NCBI GenBank assembly: GCA_030247855.1
Contig: JAPDRN010000025.1
Location: 1 to 64,000 of the forward strand
Direction of reading: 5' to 3'
DNA: 64,000 nt
DNA from: Knufia peltigerae
Lineage: Eukaryota; Ascomycota; Eurotiomycetes; Chaetothyriales; Trichomeriaceae
Positions 35,064 to 45,629 of the stretch are shown piece after piece. The position numbers were made by a program, and so were the translations under genes. The notes beneath the pieces were generated by a model. It saw only the letters and a program-made list of their open reading frames with translations. It was not told the DNA's origin and searched no databases. Each line of letters begins with the position of its first letter. The stretch's first letter is position 1.

Positions 35064-37109
35064 TTTGGTGCAAAAGACCGGATCTGTGTGTGGATATTCA
35101 GGGTTGACTGTCTGCAACTGCTTTCCGCGCACAATGGACCAATATATGGGCTTGCGTCTGGGCATATTGGCGAAATCTGGGGCTTGCGGGGTTCAGGGAT
35201 CACCCCATGCTACCTGATGGGGGACTTGCCACAGTACTGTGCTCAGGCCAACGACTACGAGAGGTGCTAGGTTAGCGGAAAACACTGCAGCACCGGAGCC
35301 GAGGTCTAGCTGGGTGCCGCCTGGGCGCGCCTGACGTCTCAGAAGAAGCTTGAAGATTCTTGCTTTTCATAACCCCATACGAGGGACAGTGGGGCATACT
35401 GTATAAAGTTCCAAGGTTCACTCATGAGAGACTCTGCCAGGACGGAAAATATACGATTACGCTTTGCACAAGGTTTGCGAGATTATTGCTTTGTCTTAGC
35501 TTAGCTCGCCCCGAGCTCAAGACGATGGCAGCGCATACTTCCCCATTGTAGGCTTCAGCATCGACCGTCAAAAGATCAATAGACGGGAGTGATCGGTCAT
35601 AACCACCCACTCACTGACACGGATGGCTCGCGACCACGAGGAGAATGTAACGATAGACAGCAAGGGCGCAGCTGCTCATTATTGGGTTAAATATAGTACT
35701 TGCCTCTGGAGATCGTGCTTGCTTTCTTGAGCCTTTGTGTGCTCGCCAGTTTTACTAGATTTGAGTCAAAGGCGAATGCTCAATAGACCTTGAGGCAGAC
35801 TTGGTATCTTAATCCACGGCCGCCCAGTTTATGCCTTCCAAGAAGCCTTTATCTATACCCAGGCCCCCGCAAATGCTTGTAACAAAGAGGCCTAGCTGAA
35901 ACAGCTCAGTCACAGCTGTCAACCGATGTGGCTGAGTGGCCGGGGAAAAGGCAAGCACCCTCTGCAAATGCTGATCACTGCGAATAATGGCAGTTGAGAA
36001 TGATATGAATCTGGCGCTGAGCAGCTAAACACAGATATCAACGAGGTCTGTCCTCGGCCGAAGTGGAAGAAAGGCACCACAGGGCTGCATGGAATAAGCT
36101 CGCCTCCGGAATGGAGGATATGTTTTTGAATCTCCTAATAGTTTATTGTAAGGGTCCCTTTCCTTACACTAACGCGTTCCTTCCGAAAACCTCGAACACC
36201 ATGTAGCTGATGATCAAACGTAATCACGGAAGTGGCAGTCTAGAAGCCGTTGGCTCGTGGGATTGAATCAATTTTGCCATCATCATGGGCTAAATTTCTG
36301 GCTGTTCGGGCGGAACGATCTAAGGGTGGCCCTGGGAGCCAAGGTATGTACATCTAGGCACTTCTGCAAATGTTCTATACCCTATCTGTCAACTGTTTGA
36401 AAAGAGTAGTCATTTTATGACCATAGTTTGGACACAAATTTTCGCACAGATATTTACTTACTATGTGTGAAACCCAAAGAAACATAATCACAGACTTTCC
36501 GATACTCCCTCTCCTATCACAGACTAATCAGATGGGAACTGGCCTACCTCTAAAAATCTGGTCAAATCGGAGCCTCAGTTTTCCCGACGGAGCAGAAAGG
36601 CCGAGCAGTTAATTCCAATTTTCATGTTAGTAGGGCTACCACGAGTTTCTTATTGATTGCGCGGCATAGTAAGCTTCGCCCATTTATCTGTGTTATACTT
36701 TGTATAGTACCGAGATATGTATACCAGATTCTTCGATATTGTAAACTATAATGACTGCACATCTACGATAATCTACATAATTAGGTGCGATAGTTGCAGA
36801 GTTTATCACGTTACACGGGCTCTAACTATTATCGCATTTGTGGCTATTCGTACCCCTAAGCAGTACCCATGATTATGATATCAATCTAAGGGCGACCACA
36901 GAGTATTATCAATCCATTAGGACCACTTCTTTCTTGCCTGCTGTCTTTTCGTAAACCCACTTCTCGGATGGCTCTTACCAGATCGGTGTGGCTGAATGCT
37001 TCCATTAGTACCGAGTATGCAAACAGGAACTTTCTCAAAACCCGGGTAACATTCAATAATTGTCGTTTCGCTTGAGAGCATCTTTCAGGTAGGCTTGTTA
37101 ATGCGGTTG
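35064..37109. other. Two-kilobase non-coding region, nothing recognised
   Basis: Normal to moderately AT-rich sequence without a frame of family resemblance. Short frames at 35360-35610 and 36886-37122 have no protein-like features that I recognise. The part near 35,064 is the former promoter of the broken regulator. The right end abuts the ThiJ/PfpI remnant. Confidence 0.55.
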
Positions 37110-37400
37110 TTATCGCCGGCAAAGGATAGCCGCAACCATCTTCGCCATCTCATTGGCTGAGCCTGGATTCTGTCTAGCCACCAGGTTACCGTCGACCACA
37201 GTGTAGGACACGAATGGCAGTCTGGCCGCGGCTCTGGGGGAGACTTATCGCTTTCAGGGCTGCCGATAGTCTGCTCGAACCAATGTTCTTCGAAGACTTG
37301 CCAGGCTTGCGTTAACTCGGACAGTCACAAGCCGGTTATGTGGGATGGGAGTGTTGTAGTGCCCAATGTTGGTGACGACATTCAAGATACGCTTCTCCAT
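37110..37400 (-). pseudogene. ThiJ/PfpI (DJ-1 superfamily) remnant
   Basis: Starting at the ATG at 37400, the protein opens KRILNVVTNIGHYNTP, the N-terminal strand of fungal ThiJ/PfpI proteins. In a second frame follows ELTQAWQVFEEHWFEQTIGS with SPPEPRP, the next block of the family. In a third frame comes LPFVSYTVVDGNLVARQNP with SANEMAKMVAAI, the C-terminal block. The central about 120-150 residues, including the nucleophile Cys region, are missing and the blocks are in different frames. This is an internally deleted relic. Intact members act as glyoxalase-like or chaperone-like proteins. Confidence 0.65.
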
Positions 37401-37761
37401 GGTTTGGATTCCTTGGTGCGTAGTTACTAACGCTCTCGGATGCAATGTGCCTCGCGACGTTCCAGCGCAGCTACCACGAACATGAGTAGTGTACGGACGC
37501 GATATACGCAGAATTGAGCAAATACATTGGATAATTTCATGTAGGGAATGTGTAAATGAGGTCGGCCAATAACTCCAGCCGAACTGCCCAACCTTGTGAC
37601 GATAATGCTCGAAACCGTGAAGACGATACTGTGGCTACATGCTAAATTTAATTGCCACTTTTCTGCCTCGGCTACAAAAGTTCACGTTCAGTCCTCATGT
37701 GAATACTGTCTCTGCTACAAGAGGGGAATAGAAGTACCCAGCTGCCCTCTGCGCCCTTAGT
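37401..37761. other. Intergenic region, nothing recognised
   Basis: Short interval between the ThiJ/PfpI relic and the 3' end of the transporter gene. No conserved frame is seen. Confidence 0.55.
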
Positions 37762-39587
37762 TCAGAGCAAGTACCGGAAGTTTCTGTTCTCTCGATCCGT
37801 GAGGTCCAAAAATTCGAAGTCTTGAGGTAGCTGCTGCGGTTCCTGACGATCTCTCTTCCTGTTTTCCAAAGCATACAATAAATCAAGTGCGACAGTAAGG
37901 CCGATGCCGACGGCCAAGACGACGACGATAGTCAACTTGGCAGGAATGTACTGAGGGGCGTCTCTGGCTTGAAAGGTCTCGGGACCGATAATATTGCCGA
38001 CGCAAAAACTCATCAACACGATAGCGTTCATCGCTATTTTCTTTGTATGCCCGGCATCTGTGAGGTTAGTACGGCCATTTTCAAACGGGAAGTCAGGGCG
38101 GAGCACATACGATTGGCCGTGATCCAGCTGTACATTAAGGGTAGGCCTGAGATGTGTCAGCAAAGGATAAATCGTGCTTGGTTCGCAGAGCTACTTACTC
38201 GCTCCAACAGTATTGGTCAAAAAGTTTCCAGCTAACAGTCCCGGCTTGTTGTCGGCCGGCAACCAAGCCATTAATGCTCCTCCAATCATGGTGGGAATGA
38301 TCAAAAAGATTATGGCAGTGCCTCTGCTATTGTATCGGCCTCCCCACCAAGTTCCGAACCAAACTGAGACAAATGCTACCGCACAACCAGGGAGATTCAG
38401 CAACAGAGTGGTGTATTCGTCATAGCCAAAGCTGGAAGGGTTCGTCAGAGCGTTGAAAAGTGTAGTTCTGGGTAACTTACTTGGAAATGATGATGCTCGA
38501 AAAGGAACTCACGGCACCATTTGGGACATTGGTGGTGATAACGATCAAACTCAATAGCCAGGTCTTGGTACTGAAGAAGACTTCTTTGAGTTGTTTAGTC
38601 TTGAGTCGCTTGTTTTCGATACCGGTTTGATTCTCGCGAACTCGTTCAATAATGAATAGCTTTTCGTCGTTGGACAGTCGGCTCTTCATGGGGTTGTCTG
38701 GGAGGAACAAGACGACCATGATGCCGACGACGACAGTGATAAGACCAAATACGAGAAACAATATTTGCCATGACTTGAAGTGGACGTGAGGGTTCGATTT
38801 GGTATAATGCAAGAAGCCATACGAGGCGAGCGACGAAATGGCTGGACCGACACTAGTGCCTTGATACCAGATTCCCATTCTGGACACTTGTTCGGGTCGT
38901 TTATACCACATGGCCGTAAGGACGACGAGACTGGAGTATTGGTGAGCGTCTTAGTTGGAGTATGGAAAGTTCTCACCTAGGAGCGACGGAGGACTCGAAG
39001 ATACCCAATAATACCCTCAAGGCGACAACCGACGCGAAATTGTGGCAGACGCAGTTCAATGAGACAGTGATGCCCCATAGTACGACTTATCAGGTCAGAA
39101 CCCATGTGACACCACGAATGTATAAGATTAGACACTCACCGTTGCAACCCAAGTACTTGGCGGTGGGAAATTTCTGAATCAACATCGCCTGGAGCGGTTC
39201 ACAAACGAGGAAGGAGACGTAGAATGCAATGGCCAGGTTTGAAAATCCATTTGCGGGCAAGTGAGTGTCTTCAATGAGACCCATGACGGCGGCATAGTTG
39301 ACTAGGCACATGTCAGACGGCGAATCGAATATCTCTGGGTTAGGGAAGGAAAACGCACGCAGCGTCTTGTCAGTGTATTGAAGGTAATAGCAAGCAAACA
39401 TCAACGGCATCATCATCCAATCGACTTTACGCATTAGTTTGTTTTCGTCAATATCAACCGACTGTCCTGTGTCGGCATTTGCTCGAAGAAAGGATAAGGC
39501 GGCGTCAACATCTCGATAGTCGATGGACTTTTCGTCGACCTGAACAGATGTCACGGCAGAGTTCTCGAGTTCGATGTCGTCCTTCAT
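37762..39587 (-). CDS. MFS transporter, anion:cation symporter (Dal5/allantoate permease) family
   Basis: Seven exons, 39359-39587, 39140-39301, 38977-39085, 38481-38930, 38199-38431, 38111-38146 and 37762-38057, all with GT...AG introns of 46-57 bp, encode about 504 aa. The family imports organic anions such as allantoate, nicotinate, pantothenate or biotin-like acids with protons across the plasma membrane. The sequence has a cytosolic N-terminus of about 65 residues, then the family landmarks. These are YTDKTLLNYAAVMG across junction 1, FPTAKYLG, MWYKRPEQVSRMGIWY, SFSSIIISNFGYDEYTTLLL across junction 4, YSWITANHAGHTKK across the 36-bp exon 6, and SFCVGNIIGPETFQ. About twelve hydrophobic segments fit the MFS fold. 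No lesion is found, in contrast to the damaged genes around it. It could import the substrate of the downstream cluster, an inference from position only. Confidence 0.88.
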
Positions 39588-40594
39588 GGTGACAATGATA
39601 ATGATTCTCTACAAGTAGACAGGAAGAGAGGAGTGCGGGGAGAGTGTGCGACGTTAGTCGTGATTGAGAATATATAGGTTGTTACTCCGCCCTCTTTCCG
39701 ATAATCTATCTATCTCGCTACCGCGAGACGGGGGACACATTGATACGTTATCATAGGCGAGTATTCTATCAAATAAGTGCCGAGATTGGCATGTCTACGC
39801 ACCTAAGTGTGCGTATCTAGGACCTTCTAGAGAGGGTATGGCGTTATTTGGATACGACAGGCGTCTCAGCAGGACGCTGCCATGAGCCAGGTCCGCATGA
39901 AAGATATCCCTGACCAATCAGAGCCAAAATTGGGGGAATCTGTCCCTTTCGGCGCTTCTCCGTCCCGTCTGATCTGCGAATGCGGAGTTCGAGGGGCGAT
40001 AAGGGAGTCTCGAATGGGACCTGTGCCGCAGCCGGTAGCGGTCCACTTTGAAGGGGGATTTGCGAGCGTCTGGGTAGGTTGAACAAGTGGCACCTAACTG
40101 GAAACTCTGTTATCCTAGGTCAACGCGACGGCTTGGTTTTGGCGGATATGGCCGATCTTTTATCATCGAGGAATTGATAACCCAGTACGGAGTACGACTA
40201 TTACCCCATGTGCCAAGTTACGAGTGCGTCATCGAATCATCGCCCATCCAAGGGGCCGAATGAGGAACGGCGTCTGCGCGTCCAGTAGCAAGAACTTTGC
40301 AAAGAAATATAACCCATTGAAATAGGAAACTTCTTCCTACGCCTATAAAACGGTGATGCGCCGGCGAGCAACTAGTGGTCCATCCACAATTCCTACAAAA
40401 AGTAAATCGTACAGGTTCCCGGTCGCGCTCCTGCTTTTTGCCATGGGTAATGCGACCGAGGTGATTGCTGCCATTCCATGCGAGCTCATGTGCCTCTGCA
40501 CTTTGGATATTGTGATGGTCGTTCTTGTTGTCCTTTTTACAACAAATACTCAGCCAAAATCCTATGGAAAGCAAATTGTTATGGACATAACAAC
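39588..40594. other. Intergenic region upstream of the transporter gene
   Basis: Presumed transporter promoter on the left. Overlapping short frames on both strands at 39844-40086 and 40218-40688 have no conserved features. No repeat is noted. Confidence 0.55.
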
Positions 40595-41482
40595 CTATGA
40601 TTCTTCAACCTGGAAGTCGTTGAGAAACGCCCACGGGAGCTGTTCCTTCCAGCCGGCATTTTTCCAGTTGTCGATCGCCTTAGGATAGAGTTCGATGGTA
40701 TCGGCGGCGTTTGAGTCGTGGGCCATGGGAACGAATATATCTTCACTTGCGTCGAACTCGTCGAGCTTCCGTTGACTTTGCGTTGCCTCACGAACCATGT
40801 CGGAATTGTGAGGTTTGACTAACTCGTAAAAGGGCTCAATAGCGGAATGATTTGGATGAAGTTTTAAGAACAACGATCCAGGGCAAGGCATTCGTGGCTA
40901 CCTCAATTTACCCTCCCCGATCACGCTCAAATCAATTGTGTCGGGAAGTGGTCGATATCGATTTGGACGAGATTCTCCACCGTGATGACAACAATCAGCT
41001 GGCTGCCATGAGGACGAAACCATCTGGAGTTGTCCTCGCTGGAGCCATTATATGACCTTTGGAGTGACCAGGGCAGCTCAAAAGGTAGAACGATCCATCC
41101 CCGAAAAAGTCGAATGCTTCATACTGGCCCAGCCTCAGACCCGTGTAATTAAAATCCATCTCAACCAGTTTCCGACCATGGTGGTCACTCTCAATGAATC
41201 TATTTGTTCGGACATGACGGTCATTGCCTTGGTAAATGCACAGGTCCGAGGGGATAAGTTTTCCGGGTTTTACCGAATATCTAAATCGAAAAGGATCTTC
41301 TGGCCGGATGCATGATGTGATATCAAGAACGAATAACAGGGACAGTTAAACTCATCGTGGCCAGCAATATGTGGCTGCACGACGATGCTGGTCTTGGCGA
41401 TAATCCGTGAAGTTGTCTCTATGGCTGAAACAGATCCTGTTGACGAGGATAGGGGGATGTTCAAAGTTGGTGAGGGTGCCAT
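40595..41482 (-). pseudogene. Metallo-beta-lactamase-fold hydrolase lacking its zinc-binding core
   Basis: The N-terminal block from the ATG at 41482 contains IIAKTSIVVQPHIAGHDEFN and ILFDLDIR, typical of the AHL-lactonase-like MBL family in fungi. The next block, in another frame, reads FIESDHHGRKLVEMDF, FDFFGDGSFYLLSCPGHSKG and ARTTPDGFVLM. A third frame gives DCCHHGGESRPNRYRPLPDT. After an in-frame TAG (40898-40900) come CPGSLFLKLHPNHSAIEPFY and the C-terminus AHDSNAADTIELYPKAIDNW. The segment that should carry HxHxDH, between the first two blocks, is absent, and there is a frameshift at about 40996-41005. The gene therefore cannot make an active hydrolase. Intact relatives hydrolyse lactones or other esters. 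Confidence 0.75.
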
Positions 41483-41913
41483 CGTGATCAATGTACTTGA
41501 TTTTCTATTGGTATCACTAGCCTCCGAGTCCTGATCTGTACTTGAGAAGTTTTCACGAGCTGCCTAGATCCCATCTCAAAGGGTTTCTCTTCCAAGCTCC
41601 AGGCTCGGTCTGGCTGTCGCGCCAACATTTCGCGGGCCATTCGCCGCGAAGGAGACGAGCGGTGGCCGAAAGATTCGAGCCGAGGCCAAGGAGCCAGCGC
41701 TGATCGGCTGCAATGAGAAAGGTGGCCGAAAACCACCACCGTAGAAGCATCAGTGAAGCATTGAGACTATCGACCCATCCAGTGGAGACCGACATTTGTT
41801 GTGTCTACATTCCAGATCGCTTAGCAAGTCCTGGTTGAACGATTTCAGGAAGGAAGTCAACATGACTTAATTATCGTACCTAGAAAGGAGTGATTGATTG
41901 TGTCACTCCGTCG
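41483..41913. other. Intergenic region between two divergent pseudogenes
   Basis: Probably the former shared promoter of the MBL-fold gene (minus strand) and the SDR (plus strand). A minus-strand frame at 41488-41795 is not protein-like. Confidence 0.5.
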
Positions 41914-43063
41914 GAGCCACGAAACCTCGCTGGGAAGGGCGTTATTATCGCTGGAGGTGATTGCCACAACACATGGCTTTGTCGGAAACAAGATTCAATA
42001 TGCTAATATGCTCTGGAAAGGAGCAAAGGGTATGGGCGACGAAGGAGTCCGGGCTTTTATCGCCGTCGGGTAGTGGTCCGAATTGTAATGTTTAAACACC
42101 AGGCTAATCTCCTGTGCTTGTGAAGGGTTCATGTTACATTTGGAGATCTAGACGAGCAGACTGGCTTGAAGCTCGAGGAAGAACTAGAACCGTATGTTCA
42201 GTCCTAATAATACACCCACAACTGATCAAAAATCAGCAACGCTACCTTTATCCTCTGCGATGTCACCTCCTAGGAGGATCAGCTAGCCATGATTAAGTTG
42301 AGCATCAGCAAATCTCTACGAAAGAGCATTGACATAGTGGTCGCCATTACTGGTATCAGTGGGCCGGACGATATATTTAATATCGAAGGTGAGCTGGAGG
42401 ACAGTAACCAATAATGGTCGATTGTCTGAAACGCTATACTAAAAGCCTCCAGATGCAGAAGAACCTCTCAAGTCACAGTTGAAAATCGTTAAAATCGATC
42501 TCCCGGGAGTCTTATACACTCTGAAGCTGGCTCGCCACTATTTATGAAACATCCTCTCGATGGTAACCACGACCGCTGCTTCAGTGTCAACGCCAGCTTG
42601 GTCAGTTTCCTCAACGTCCTTAGTATCCCCCAATTCATGGCATCAAAGTGGGGATGCCGGGCATTGATGAGATGTGTTCGGAGGACGACTGCAGTCGATG
42701 GCGTTCGGATGAACCTTACACGCCCTTGGTATGGCTACCGAGTTTTGTTGACGGTATCGCATGCTGACTACGTCTTGATAGGTACGTTGGCACAACTATA
42801 CTGAGTTCAACGGTGCAAGAGTATTGCAAAAGCAAAGGAATTGTTCTCGCAGAAGCCGCGACGCAGCTGGAGTGTGGCTCAAAATCGCAACAAGCCCATC
42901 AATGAACGGTAAGAGCCTATTTATGACAACCTTCAGTAGCATACGGCACCGAGCTGATAGGTTATGGCAGGCCGATCTTTCGGAATTGTACCTCGTAACG
43001 CCGCCGCTCCCCAGGGCTGTATTGATCTTGGGAAAGAGGACTATGACGCTAGGGAATATCTGA
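41914..43063 (+). pseudogene. Short-chain dehydrogenase, broken (15-hydroxyprostaglandin-dehydrogenase-like)
   Basis: Blocks of a classical SDR occur in order but in different frames. LAGKGVIIAGG and KGMGDEGVRAFIAVG form the cofactor loop. VTFGDLDEQTGLKLEEEL is the second strand. CDVTS is followed by a TAG at 42271-42273 where Trp is usual. Then come ISKSLRKSIDIVVAITGISG, EEPLKSQLKIVKIDLPGVLY, a 1-nt frameshift at about 42539-42545, CFSVNASLVSFLNVL, PQFMASKWGCRALMRCVRRT, and DAAGVWLKIATSPSMNGKSL. The catalytic Tyr of YxxxK is Phe (42634-42636), and the NAG motif is degraded to ITG. Expected function of intact relatives: NAD(P)-dependent oxidation of secondary alcohols. It lies back to back with the broken MBL-fold gene. 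Confidence 0.7.
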
Positions 43064-43989
43064 ATGATCTCCAGGACATTTTGCTAAAGACCTCTCATCG
43101 TCTAGCTGTCAAAGCCGAAAGTCAGTAATAGATGGTACAGGATAGTTGACCCTTTGTATGTATTCATTGCAACAGATTCACGGCAATACTTGTCTCTGAA
43201 TTTTACTTTTCGGGGTAAGGCAATACTTCTTGCTATGGAGTGTCTCGTCTATGGAGGGCTGTTGCTACCTGCCCAGGGATTGTGTCATGGTATCCATTAA
43301 GCCCTCCTATCACCGTATCTCAGGTCCAGTTTCCCATTATCTTCGAAACCAAAGCACTCTAAGAGAGGTCTACCATTCGGGTCGGCCTATTTTCCGTGAT
43401 AAAGCTGTGCAATGCAGTTAACACCATTTCTGGCCCTAACCAAGCGAGGCTGGCAAATCCCAGGCAAAGGTGTCATACCTCCATGTTTCTCCAGATCCAA
43501 TTAGAAGGCTGTCACTTTCAGGTTCCCATCTGGTCTCTAATACTCGACCGTCCAAGCTCCGGTGAAAGGGGATTCCGCCTCCGAGTCGATACTGTCTGGC
43601 ATTCTTCGAACGGCGCGGCCGGTCCCAGTCTGCTTGGAATGTAGGATACGAGTTGATACCCATTAGCCTCCAACGTAGGTTCTCCGCCGTTTACATCAGA
43701 TGGTATGATTATAGACCGGACAACACCGTCCAGACTTTTCATATCATTCGAGCGGAAGGCAAGGGATTTCACGGCTCCAATCACAGAACGGGACATGACG
43801 CTAGACTATCGCTGCTCGGGCACATCAGACTCTGGCACCGAGGGCATGCCGAGGATTTGCGCCTCAGTTTCGGTCCGGAAGACCCCTCTTCCCCGCATGA
43901 TATCCACGACGGCCAGAACAGTCATGAGCTCTAGATAAATACTATCAGGCTATTCCACGTTTCTCGTTGGAAGCTTCATTTCCTGCGTT
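43064..43989. other. Intergenic region, unrecognised minus-strand frame
   Basis: A minus-strand frame at 43518-43796 (containing VRSIIIPSDVNGGEPTLE) looks slightly protein-like and might be a relic, but I cannot assign a family. Plus-strand frames here overlap it and look like shadows. The right part is the promoter of the alpha/beta hydrolase. Confidence 0.45.
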
Positions 43990-45158
43990 ATGGCTAATCT
44001 TCTGCTCCTGATTTTGAAACACCCGCTGCAAGCTCTGCTGTTCACGCATTCCTTTCTATCTCAGGCCCTCCTTGTACTCTTGCGACGTTTCCTCCTTCCA
44101 CATTTTCCAGTTTACCAATCCATCCGACTACAGTTACAACGAGCATATCTCTCATCGGCATCTCTCACGTTTCCGAACCTGACACATAGACTGCCAGTAG
44201 GTGATGTTTCCCCCAGACGAGCTCGCAAATTTGATGAGAATGTCCCCGGGTATCTCATCCCCGGAACGCACCACCTCTCCGATTTTGCGCAGAAGGAACA
44301 ATGCACAAGACAAAGGTGTGTCGTACTGTTTGCTCATGGTGGAGGCTACGCCCGTGGCGAGGCAAGGATGTATTTAAACTACATGGAACGCTGGTTTTTA
44401 CGCGCGATGAACCAAGCCTTAGATCTCGCTTTTTTCACAGTGGAATACCGTGAGTGCATCCCGAACACGACTAATTCGGCATAGATCGAGTGCTAACGCG
44501 CCCCATCTCCAGCCCTCTCTACCAAGGCAAGCCATCCAGCGCAAAGAAATGCGTTTATCGAGGCCTATCGTTTTCTCTTGAGCCGTGATATTGTGCCAGG
44601 CAATATTGTATTCATGGGTGACTCTGCTGGCGGTAAGCCTCTTCCGTCTACTTTCAAGGCTTACGCTGACTGCACGTCCAAGGCGGACTATGTATCCTTG
44701 CCAGCTTGGAACTGAAGCGCATAGGTCTTCCCCAACCATGTGCAATGATCTTGGTGTCTCCATGGATCGATATGACGTTGAAGGCTCATCAAGGAGGGAA
44801 TCCTGCGGTCGAGAGCGACTACTTTCTACTGGCCAACAGCGCGGTTCCTGGATTGATTAGATTGTTCATTGGCGACAGACCGCCTGAGTCTCCAGAAGTA
44901 AACCCACTTCGCCACCAGCCTCACGAGCTGGAAGGTCTAAGTCCACAGCTAATATTCACTGGAGGCGCCGAGTTTGCACGTCAAGACTCGGAGCAATGGG
45001 CAGAACTTTGCCACAAAGCCGGCTTAAGATACAAACTGGTTATCGAATGGGGCCAATTGCATATTTACGCCATGGGCTCCAACTTCATCAACCCTACTAT
45101 ACGCCACAAGACTGATGATATGATAATTGAATGGATCAAAGATCATGTAGTGCAATGA
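43990..45158 (+). CDS. HSL-type alpha/beta hydrolase (esterase/lipase, alpha/beta hydrolase fold-3)
   Basis: Three exons, 43990-44449, 44513-44632 and 44683-45158, with 63- and 50-bp introns, encode about 351 aa. The hormone-sensitive-lipase family hydrolyses short-chain esters and some lactones. The HGGG oxyanion motif is at residues 116-119 and the nucleophile is in GDSAGG (Ser191), restored exactly across the second junction. SPWIDM, the GGAEFARQDS segment (acidic triad member) and WGQLHIYAM with the likely catalytic His follow. Residues 1-40 are hydrophobic and may anchor the protein to a membrane. It is the first intact gene of the right-hand cluster. Its likely role there is hydrolysis of an ester or lactone such as a BVMO product; that is inference from context. 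Confidence 0.88.
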
Positions 45159-45629
45159 AAATTCGCTTTGAGCAAGCACAAAGTAGCGTGGATAAGATGT
45201 AGTCAATTCCTTGTTGCCGGCAAATCTTCAATCGGGAAAGAGAACGAGGCCGCGGCGCCCTGAATAGCGTGAGGATGACCAGCCAACAATAATGGGAGAC
45301 ACCGTCCAAAACTCCACACATGATTAGAATAGGGCTGAGATATGGCTCTCAATCCCCCCGCTCTGCGAAACCCGAGGCCGAGCAAAGCAAGGCAGAACCT
45401 CCTTGGAGATGGGCTCGGCGTAAACTACTCCGTACTCGGTGCGAAATGGGGCTTTATCGAGTAACCTGCTCCTTTCGGCAGGTCGGATGCCCATTTGCCA
45501 CGAGGCTTAGAAGGGCCACGGCCGTGGAACATGAATTCACCAACCAAAAAGGGGAGATCAACACAAGGTCAAGTTTATCAGGTTCTAGAGAGAACACGTT
45601 TCTCTGCCAGGATACAACAGACTGTCCGA
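45159..45629. other. Promoter region upstream of the AtuA-like gene
   Basis: No conserved coding frame on either strand. An open frame in phase with the AtuA first exon extends upstream to 45531 (ATG) without resembling the family, so a longer N-terminus cannot be excluded. Confidence 0.5.

Noticed and set aside
43436..43938. Overlapping frames on both strands before the alpha/beta hydrolase
   Set aside because: One minus-strand frame looks faintly protein-like but has no assignable family, no start or stop context and no splice partners.
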